A stretch of 5,345 nt of DNA from Actinomycetes bacterium (GTDB lineage: Bacteria > Actinomycetota > Acidimicrobiia > Acidimicrobiales > Palsa-688): the NCBI GenBank assembly GCA_021816565.1, contig JAKAXN010000328.1, positions 1 through 5,345 on the forward strand, in the 5' to 3' direction. Positions 1 through 5,345 of this stretch are shown here, piece by piece. A model generated the notes under the pieces. That model ran no database searches. It was not told where the DNA came from and saw only the letters and a program-made list of their open reading frames with translations. Position 1 is the stretch's first letter; each line of letters begins with the position of its first letter. Both the position numbers and the translations under genes were made by a program.

Positions 1-981
<981 letters not shown>

Positions 982-985
<4 letters not shown>

Positions 986-1593
986 AGGGCCGTGTCTTTC
1001 GCGTTGTTGGATGCGACCGGTGAGTCGGCCGGCCGGCCATCCCCGAGGCCGGACCGGTCGTCGGCGGCGGGTCGCTTGACCGCCTTGGAGGACCCCTTCT
1101 TGGCCTTGCCCGGCTTGTCCGGCGGCGGCCCCCACACCAGCACGGTGCGGGCCCGCTCGATGCGGTCGAGGGGCAGCAGCACCACCTCGCCGGCCGGGGC
1201 GTCCCTGGGCGCCAGGGTGACCGCCCGGTCGTCCACCGACACCAGTACGCCGTGGTGGCGGCGGGCCCCGGCTACCGCCTCGGACGTCTTCACCGAGATC
1301 TCGGTGCCGATGTAGCGGGCGTAGTGCTCCACCCGCCTCAGGTTGCGCTCGACCCCCGGGCTCGAGACCTCGAGGGAGAAGTGCCCGGAGGGGGTCAGCT
1401 CCGGGTGCTCGTCGAGGAGGGGGGACACCACCCGGCCGGCCAGTGAGGCCAGCGAGTCGAGGTCGATGCCGCCGGGGCGATCGACCAGCACCCGGACCGC
1501 GTCGTGTGACACCTCGACGTCCCACAGCTCGAGACCCGAGGAGGTCAGCGCCGGCTCCACGAGCGCCCGGATGGCATCCGATGACACAGCCAT
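982..1593 (-). CDS. rimP: Ribosome maturation factor RimP, with a 49-residue C-terminal extension
   Basis: RimP is a cytoplasmic assembly factor for the 30S ribosomal subunit. The 203-residue product has the family's N-terminal alpha/beta domain (about 5-85), including LWDVEVSHDAVRVLVDRPGG (23-42) and the signature LEVSSPGVER (74-83, family consensus LEVSSPGldR). A C-terminal Sm-like beta-barrel domain follows (about 88-154), beginning near YIGTEISVKT and ending IERARTVLVW. Residues 155-203 extend past the usual end (most RimP are about 150-180 residues). They are first Lys/Pro-rich (KPGKAKKGSSKAVKRP) and then Asp/Ser/Gly-rich, and are probably disordered. The ATG at 1593 is supported by a strong AGGAGG nine bases upstream. 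The stop overlaps the nusA start as ATGA, so rimP is the first gene of the rimP-nusA operon. Its leader carries a possible attenuator, described separately. Confidence 0.95.
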
Positions 1594-1602
1594 ACCGCTG
1601 AA

Positions 1603-1608
1603 CCTCCT
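1603..1608 (-). promoter_or_regulatory. Strong Shine-Dalgarno site of rimP
   Basis: Read on the minus strand this is AGGAGG, followed by a 9-nt spacer and the rimP ATG at 1593. It is the only near-perfect ribosome binding site at a gene start in the window and it fixes the rimP start. It lies about 18 nt downstream of the U-rich tail of the leader hairpin, so the hairpin itself does not occlude it. Confidence 0.85.
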
Positions 1609-1625
1609 CTCGCTACCTCAGATGC

Positions 1626-1670
1626 AAACAAAAGCGTGGGCACCCTGCTCAACGCAGGGGCGGCCCACGC
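1626..1670 (-). terminator. Intrinsic terminator between proS and rimP, possibly an attenuator in the rimP-nusA leader
   Basis: On the minus strand, GCGTGGGC (1670-1663) pairs perfectly with GCCCACGC (1641-1634). Inside it, CCCTGC (1659-1654) pairs with GCAGGG (1648-1643) around the 5-nt loop GTTGA, with a 3-versus-1 nt internal loop between the two helices. The run TTTTGTTT (1633-1626) follows the stem directly. This 14-bp GC-rich hairpin with a U-rich tail is a textbook intrinsic terminator for minus-strand transcription. It lies 77 nt past the proS stop and ends 32 nt before the rimP start. It can serve as the proS terminator. If rimP is transcribed from the upstream -10-like box, it is also a leader attenuator. 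Structure is seen; function is inferred. Confidence 0.85.
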
Positions 1671-1673
1671 CAG

Positions 1674-1688
1674 CTGCCCCTCGGGCAG
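1674..1688 (-). promoter_or_regulatory. Small hairpin preceding the terminator in the rimP leader
   Basis: On the minus strand CTGCCC (1688-1683) pairs with GGGCAG (1679-1674) around a GAG loop. It ends 3 nt before the terminator hairpin. Part of it, AGGGGC (1681-1676), could instead pair with GCCCCT (1661-1656) inside the 5' arm of the terminator hairpin. Likewise CCTGC (1689-1685) could pair with GCAGG (1648-1644). These mutually exclusive pairings are what an anti-terminator would need, but in such GC-rich sequence short alternatives also arise by chance. Confidence 0.5.
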
Positions 1689-1696
1689 GCCCCCTG

Positions 1697-1702
1697 AGTA
1701 TA
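1697..1702 (-). promoter_or_regulatory. Candidate -10 box of a rimP-nusA promoter (TATACT)
   Basis: The minus strand reads TATACT, one base from the TATAAT consensus, inside otherwise almost pure G/C sequence and 45 nt after the proS stop. A start about 7 nt downstream (near 1690) would give a leader of roughly 97 nt that contains both hairpins and the U-rich tract. No good -35 hexamer is seen at 16-18 nt spacing; that region is G/C-only apart from a GAT. Bacterial vegetative promoters in high-GC actinobacteria often have weak -35 elements. This is an inference from the hexamer and its position. Confidence 0.5.
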
Positions 1703-1747
1703 GCCCTCCGCCCCGGCCCGATCGGCAGGGGTCCCGGCCGGGCGGCG

Positions 1748-3172
1748 TCAGTAGCTGCGGGCCACCACCGCCACCAGACCGGACTCGGTGTCGGATTCGG
1801 CCAGCGACCCGTCCGCCCGGCGCAGGCAGCGGACGGTCAGCCCGGAGCCGGCCAGCTCGGTCTCGCCCTCCTCACCGAGGCGGTCCCACGGCACCAGGGC
1901 GAAGCCGGGACGGCCACCGGGACCGCTCTCCACCGCCTCGACGGCCTCCCGGGCGTCCGACGCCTCGGCGGTGCGCTCCCGGCGGTGGCGGCGGGCGTCC
2001 TCGAGCAGGTCGGACTGCACCGAGTCGAGCATGGCGCGCACCTCCGCGGCCACCCCGGCGAGCGGTACCGGCCTCTTCTCCTGGCGATCCCGGCGCACGA
2101 GGGTCACCTGGCCCGAGGCCAGGTCCCGGGGCCCGACCTCCACCCGCACCGGCACGCCCTTGAGTTCCCACTCCACGGCCCGGCGGCCGAAGGAGGTGGC
2201 GACCCGGTCGTCGACGCGGACCCGGGCACCGCCGGCGCGCAGCTCGGCGGCCAGCTGGGCGGCCGCAGCCGCCGCGCCCTGCTCGTCGCGCACCAGCACC
2301 ACCACCACCTCGACCGGGGCCAGGGCCGGCGGGAGGCGCAGGCCGGCGTCGTCGCCGTGGGCCATGATCAGCGCGCCGATCAGCCGGGTGGACACCCCCC
2401 ACGACGTCTGCCAGGCGTACTCCTGGGTACCGGCCTCGGTGGAGTACTGGATGCCGAAGGCCCGGGCGAAGTTCTGGCCCAGCTCGTGGCTGGTGCCCAT
2501 CTGCAGGGCCTTGCCGTCGCCCATCATGCCCTCGCAGGTCCAGGTCCGCACGGCCCCGGCGAAGCGCTCCCGGGCGGTCTTGTGGCCGGTGAGGACCGGC
2601 ACCGCGAGCACGTCCTCCATGGTGGCCTGGTACACGTCGCGCAGGATGCGCAGGGCGTAGCCGCGGGCGTCGTCGGCGGTGGCGTGGGCGGTGTGGCCCT
2701 CCTGCCAGAGGAACTCGCTGGTGCGCAGGAACAGCCGGGGGCGCAGCTCCCAGCGGACCACGTTGGCCCACTGGTTGAGCAGCAGCGGCAGGTCCCGGTA
2801 GCTGTGCACCCACTTGGCGATGAAGCTGTTGATCACCGTCTCGCTGGTGGGCCGGACCACGACCGGCTCCTCGAGCTGCTTGCCGCCGCCGTGGGTGACC
2901 ACCGCCAGCTCGGGGCTGAACCCCTCGACGTGCTCGGCCTCGCGGGTCAGGTAGCTCTCGGGGATGAACAGCGGGAAGTACGCGTTGTCGGCGCCGGCCT
3001 CCTTGATGCGGCGGTCCAGCTCGGCCTGCATCCGCTCCCAGATGGCGTAGCCCCACGGCCGGATGACCATGGTGCCGCGCACCGGCCCGTTGTCGGCCAG
3101 TTCGGCCTGGGTGATTACGTCCTGGTACCAGCGGGGGAAGTCCTGCTCGCGGGGGGTGATCGGCGATGCCAT
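1748..3172 (-). CDS. proS: Prolyl-tRNA synthetase, eukaryote/archaeon-like (type 3) class
   Basis: This class II synthetase attaches proline to tRNA-Pro in the cytoplasm. The 474-residue product starts ITPREQDFPRWYQDVITQAELADNGPVRG, typical of the ~470-500-residue ProRS class that lacks the YbaK-like editing insertion of the longer E. coli type. Motif 1 covers about 33-75 (IRPWGYAIWERM, then FPLFIPESYL). RPTSET at 107-112 precedes motif 2 at about 140-163 (VRWELRP, then RTSEFLWQEGHTAH). Motif 3 is WGVSTRLIGALIMAHGDDAGLRLPP (258-282). The anticodon-binding domain is about 283-385, and a C-terminal domain ends in the class-typical ARSY. The cysteines that bind zinc in this last domain appear to be replaced (see findings). 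The ATG at 3172 has a modest AAGG 10 nt upstream. An intrinsic terminator sits just before the gene and another after it, so proS may be its own transcription unit. Confidence 0.97.
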   Translation of the reverse strand: MASPITPREQDFPRWYQDVITQAELADNGPVRGTMVIRPWGYAIWERMQAELDRRIKEAGADNAYFPLFIPESYLTREAEHVEGFSPELAVVTHGGGKQLEEPVVVRPTSETVINSFIAKWVHSYRDLPLLLNQWANVVRWELRPRLFLRTSEFLWQEGHTAHATADDARGYALRILRDVYQATMEDVLAVPVLTGHKTARERFAGAVRTWTCEGMMGDGKALQMGTSHELGQNFARAFGIQYSTEAGTQEYAWQTSWGVSTRLIGALIMAHGDDAGLRLPPALAPVEVVVVLVRDEQGAAAAAAQLAAELRAGGARVRVDDRVATSFGRRAVEWELKGVPVRVEVGPRDLASGQVTLVRRDRQEKRPVPLAGVAAEVRAMLDSVQSDLLEDARRHRRERTAEASDAREAVEAVESGPGGRPGFALVPWDRLGEEGETELAGSGLTVRCLRRADGSLAESDTESGLVAVVARSY

Positions 3173-3181
3173 AAGTGCTGA

Positions 3182-3187
3182 ACCTTA
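3182..3187 (-). promoter_or_regulatory. Possible proS -10 box (TAAGGT) that also contains its only Shine-Dalgarno-like bases
   Basis: The minus strand reads TAAGGT, which fits TAnnnT, immediately after the U-tract of the preceding terminator. A start about 7 nt on would fall near 3175, three bases before the ATG, giving a nearly leaderless mRNA; leaderless transcripts are common in actinobacteria. The same bases supply AAGG (3186-3183), 10 nt from the ATG, which would act as a ribosome binding site if transcription came from further upstream. No clear -35 element is seen. The two readings are alternatives and the sequence does not decide between them. Confidence 0.3.
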
Positions 3188-3190
3188 GGG

Positions 3191-3220
3191 AAAAACGACC
3201 GGCCCGCTCAGAAGCCGGTC
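3191..3220 (-). terminator. Intrinsic terminator overlapping the 3' end of the acetyltransferase gene
   Basis: On the minus strand GACCGGC (3220-3214) pairs perfectly with GCCGGTC (3203-3197) across a 10-nt loop, followed by G and TTTTT (3195-3191). The 5' arm lies in the last codons of the acetyltransferase gene and its TGA stop is in the loop, so a ribosome finishing translation would cover the hairpin. It should end ispG-acetyltransferase transcription before proS. Read-through would carry transcription into proS, whose ATG is only 18 nt after the T-tract. Confidence 0.8.
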
Positions 3221-4467
3221 CCGGTGGCCGGAGCCGGCCACGTGCCGAACAGGCCGTCGGCCAACCGCAGGCTTCCGGGCGTCAGCTCCTCCACCCGCCC
3301 GGCCGCAGCCAGCGACGACGCCGCGGCGACGCCCAGGTACAGGCTCCCGAGGGCGGTCACGTCCAGGCGCAGGTCGGCCGGGCGACCGGCCCCCGCCGGG
3401 CCGCAGGCCGCCCCGTCGGGACCGGCGTCGAGCAGCCAGCGCCCGGGCGCCGGGTCCCCGGGGTCGGCCCCGGCGGGGGGTGCCACCACCTCGAGCACCA
3501 GGCGGCCGGCGAAGCGGTAGCCGCGGGCGGTGAGGGCGGCGGGCACGTCGAGGATCCGCAGCCAGAGGCGGTCCTCGGTGCCGGTCACCCGCAGCTGGCG
3601 GGGATCGGCCAGGCGCCACCCGAGCGGCTCATCCACCGGACGGCGGGCAGCGGTGACCTCGTCGGCGAGGTCGAGGTCGAACACGAACTGCCAGAGCCCG
3701 GCTTCCACCTCGGGGGTCATGCCCCGCAGCTCCTCGACGACGATGGATCCCCGCTGCCAGGTACCGGGGCTCTCGACGGCCCGGTAGATGACGTAGCCGT
3801 CCTCGCAGGCGGCGATGAACGCGCCCCTGCCCCCTTGGCGCGGCCCCGGCTGGGAGGCCAGGAACTCCTCCCACCGGATGGCGTCGCGGTTGACCTCGCC
3901 GGCCCTGGTGCGGCGCTGGCGGTCGAACAGCTCGGGCAGGACCTTGGCTGCCTCACCCCGGCCGAGGAACTGCAGGCCGAGCGGGGTCGGCGGGACGAGG
4001 AGCCGGGCCTCCCGGCTGTCGATGGTGCAGGTGGCGGCCTGGCTGGCCAGCCCGAACCCGAAGCGGCCGTAGATCGACGACTCCGATGCGTGCAGCCCGG
4101 CGAGCGGTTCCCCCCTCCGGCGGCAGTCGGCCAGCATCTCGGCCATCAGGCGGGTGAGGAGGCCCCGCCGGCGGTGGGTGGGGTGCACCCCGACCGCAGT
4201 CACGCCGCCCATGGGGACCACCGGGCAGGGCCGCCCCGGTGGTGCCGGCACGGTCAGGTCCATGGAGTGGACCGCGCAGTTGGCCACGAAGCGGCCCCGG
4301 TCCTCCGCCACCCATGACCGCTCCGGGTCGGTCCGGCGCCGGGCCCGGTCCACCCAGGGCTCCTCGGGGGCGCCCTCGACGGCCGGGTCGAGGAACGGGA
4401 TGCGCACCGACTCGATGAAGGCATCCTGCTCGCCGGGCCGTAGCCTGCGGATCCCCGGATCGCTCAT
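3208..4467 (-). CDS. Eis-like GNAT N-acetyltransferase (three-domain: GNAT, GNAT-like, SCP2-like)
   Basis: The 419-residue product matches the Eis (enhanced intracellular survival) family, which transfers acetyl groups from acetyl-CoA to amines such as lysines and aminoglycosides. The N-terminal GNAT domain (about 1-145) holds the acetyl-CoA loop in MGGVTAVGVHPTHRRRGLLTRLM (86-108, loop RRRGLL 99-104) and SESSIYGRFGFG (128-139). Tyr133 aligns by motif with catalytic Tyr126 of M. tuberculosis Eis. A second, degenerate GNAT-like domain (about 150-300) and an SCP2-like domain (about 305-419) follow. The protein ends in Phe, as Eis does, where the terminal carboxylate takes part in catalysis. I chose ATG 4467 (MSDPGIRRLRPGEQDAF) because family similarity begins there. 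An in-frame GTG at 4500 would add 11 residues but lies inside a hairpin. Neither start has a clear Shine-Dalgarno. The natural substrate is unknown, and the ispG neighbourhood does not define it. Confidence 0.88.
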   Translation of the reverse strand: MSDPGIRRLRPGEQDAFIESVRIPFLDPAVEGAPEEPWVDRARRRTDPERSWVAEDRGRFVANCAVHSMDLTVPAPPGRPCPVVPMGGVTAVGVHPTHRRRGLLTRLMAEMLADCRRRGEPLAGLHASESSIYGRFGFGLASQAATCTIDSREARLLVPPTPLGLQFLGRGEAAKVLPELFDRQRRTRAGEVNRDAIRWEEFLASQPGPRQGGRGAFIAACEDGYVIYRAVESPGTWQRGSIVVEELRGMTPEVEAGLWQFVFDLDLADEVTAARRPVDEPLGWRLADPRQLRVTGTEDRLWLRILDVPAALTARGYRFAGRLVLEVVAPPAGADPGDPAPGRWLLDAGPDGAACGPAGAGRPADLRLDVTALGSLYLGVAAASSLAAAGRVEELTPGSLRLADGLFGTWPAPATGTGF

Positions 4468-4474
4468 GGGTCCA

Positions 4475-4502
4475 GTGTGACCGCCGGGTCCGGCGGCCAC
4501 AC
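4475..4502 (-). repeat. 12-bp inverted repeat (hairpin) between ispG and the acetyltransferase gene
   Basis: On the minus strand GTGTGGCCGCCG (4502-4491) pairs with CGGCGGTCACAC (4486-4475) around a GACC loop, with one G·U wobble. It begins 5 nt after the ispG stop and ends 7 nt before the acetyltransferase ATG. Neither strand has a T-tract after it, so it is not a standard intrinsic terminator. It may protect the ispG mRNA 3' end, limit translation of the downstream gene, or be a protein-binding palindrome. Only the structure is seen. Confidence 0.7.
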
Positions 4503-4507
4503 CCGAT

Positions 4508-5345
4508 TTACTGCAGGCGCCGGTCGATCAGCTCGACCCGGGCCTCGGAGTTGTTGGCGTCGGACCCCTTGTCGTCGAGGAGAGCCCGGCGGTCGGCCTC
4601 GGCCTCGGCGGCGGCCGAGCGGTCGGCGGCGGCCAGGCGGGCCGCCACCCCCTCCTTGACCAGCTTCTCGGCCTCGTCCACCAGGGCCGCCACCATCTCG
4701 TCCTCGGGGACCACCCGCACGATCTGGCCCTGAATGAACAGGTGGCCCCGGTGACGGCCGGCGGCGATGCCCAGGTCGGCGGAGCGGGCCTCGCCGGGGC
4801 CGTTGACCACGCAGCCCATGACCGCCACCTGCAGGGGGATCTCCTTCTTCTCCAGGGCCGCCTGGGCCTCCTGGGCGACCTTGTAGACGTCGATCTCGGC
4901 CCGCCCGCAGGCCGGGCAGGCGATCAGGTCGACCGAGGTGCGCTCCCGCAGGCCCAGCGACTCGAGCAGCACCCGGCCGGCCCGGGCCTCCTCCACGGGG
5001 TCGGCGGTCAGCGAGTAGCGGATGGTGTCGCCGATGCCCTCGGACAGGAGGGTGGCGATTCCGGCGGTGGCCTTGATGGTCCCGGCCGGCGGCGGGCCGG
5101 CCTCGGTGACCCCCAGGTGCAGCGGGTGGTCGGTGACCTCCGACAGCTGGCGGTACGCCTCGATCATCAGCGGCACGTTGGACGCCTTGACCGAGATCTT
5201 GACGTTGTCGAAGCCCTCCTCGGCGAAGAGGCCCAGCTCGATCTGGGCCGACTCGACCAGGGCCTCCGGGGTGGCCCCGCCGTACTTCTTGTACAGGCGG
5301 GGGTCGAGCGAGCCGGCGTTGACCCCGATGCGGACCGGGACCCCG
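4508..5345 (-). CDS. ispG: 4-hydroxy-3-methylbut-2-en-1-yl diphosphate synthase IspG/GcpE (N-terminus beyond window edge)
   Basis: IspG converts methylerythritol cyclodiphosphate to HMBPP, the penultimate step of the MEP isoprenoid pathway, using a 4Fe-4S cluster. The frame is open to the right edge; 278 codons are present and roughly 100 N-terminal residues are missing (family size about 370-390). Visible conserved blocks are VRIGVNAGSLD, FDNVKISVKASNVPLMIEAY, HLGVTEAGP, LLSEGIGDTIRYSL and ADPVEEARAG. The cluster ligands are present: the two cysteines of IACPACGR (codons 4918-4916 and 4909-4907), the cysteine of GCVVNGPGEA (4813-4811) and its glutamate (4792-4790). After the catalytic C-terminal domain, a tail of about 45 residues rich in Ala, Glu, Arg and Asp is probably helical or disordered. 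The gene ends CTG CAG TAA. In actinobacteria dxr and the site-2 protease gene usually precede it, which cannot be seen here. Confidence 0.97.
   Translation of the reverse strand, partial: GVPVRIGVNAGSLDPRLYKKYGGATPEALVESAQIELGLFAEEGFDNVKISVKASNVPLMIEAYRQLSEVTDHPLHLGVTEAGPPPAGTIKATAGIATLLSEGIGDTIRYSLTADPVEEARAGRVLLESLGLRERTSVDLIACPACGRAEIDVYKVAQEAQAALEKKEIPLQVAVMGCVVNGPGEARSADLGIAAGRHRGHLFIQGQIVRVVPEDEMVAALVDEAEKLVKEGVAARLAAADRSAAAEAEADRRALLDDKGSDANNSEARVELIDRRLQ

Noticed and set aside
1872..3056. Long alternative minus-strand frame inside proS, rich in Arg/Gly/Pro
   Set aside because: It is an out-of-frame translation of proS; the in-frame product carries all three class II synthetase motifs.
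1343..3181. 612-codon plus-strand open frame opposite rimP and proS
   Set aside because: It lies antisense to two unmistakable genes with complete family motifs. Its translation is rich in Gly, Ala, His, Pro and Arg with no recognisable domain, as expected for the antisense frame of very high-GC coding DNA.
3175..4317. 380-codon plus-strand open frame opposite the acetyltransferase
   Set aside because: The minus-strand frame encodes a clear GNAT/Eis protein. The plus-strand product is Gly/Pro/Ala-rich and begins inside the proS-upstream region with no initiation signal.
4468..4500. GTG at 4500 as the acetyltransferase start (11 extra residues)
   Set aside because: The extra residues MAAGPGGHTGP show no family similarity and the GTG is buried in the intergenic hairpin. 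ATG 4467 fits the family N-terminus, although its lack of a Shine-Dalgarno leaves some doubt.
5174..5176. GTG at 5176 as the ispG start
   Set aside because: The frame is open to the right edge and the upstream codons encode conserved IspG sequence (VRIGVNAGSLD, DNVKISVKASN), so this is an internal valine codon.

Overview
The window is a high-GC stretch of housekeeping chromosome, most likely from an actinobacterium. The evidence is very G/C-rich third codon positions, the gene order ispG – acetyltransferase – proS – rimP – nusA, and close similarity of every product to actinobacterial families. Assignment below phylum level (for example Acidimicrobiia) would be a guess. All five genes lie on the minus strand, so the transcriptional order runs from the right end of the window to the left. 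No mobile element, CRISPR array, tRNA or rRNA is visible.

In order of transcription: (1) the C-terminal ~278 codons of ispG (methylerythritol-phosphate pathway, 4Fe-4S enzyme) enter from the right edge and end at 4508. (2) A 40-nt gap holding a 12-bp hairpin leads to an Eis-like three-domain N-acetyltransferase (start most likely 4467, stop 3208). (3) An intrinsic terminator overlaps the end of that gene (3191-3220). (4) proS (3172-1748) encodes a ProRS of the eukaryote/archaeon-like (type 3) class. (5) A 154-nt intergenic region carries a TATACT -10-like box, a small hairpin and a strong terminator-like hairpin with a U-rich tail. (6) rimP (1593-982) and nusA (985 to beyond the left edge) follow, overlapping by ATGA.

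The window thus joins isoprenoid precursor synthesis to a translation/transcription block (tRNA charging, 30S maturation, transcription elongation and termination). rimP-nusA is the front of the classical nusA-infB operon, whose later genes would lie beyond the left edge. The gene content is ordinary. The most interesting features are regulatory: the rimP-nusA leader looks like a transcription attenuator, and hairpins sit at each of the other two gene junctions. The acetyltransferase is also notable, because it keeps the Eis catalytic tyrosine and C-terminal phenylalanine. Long plus-strand reading frames opposite proS, rimP and nusA are GC-driven shadows.
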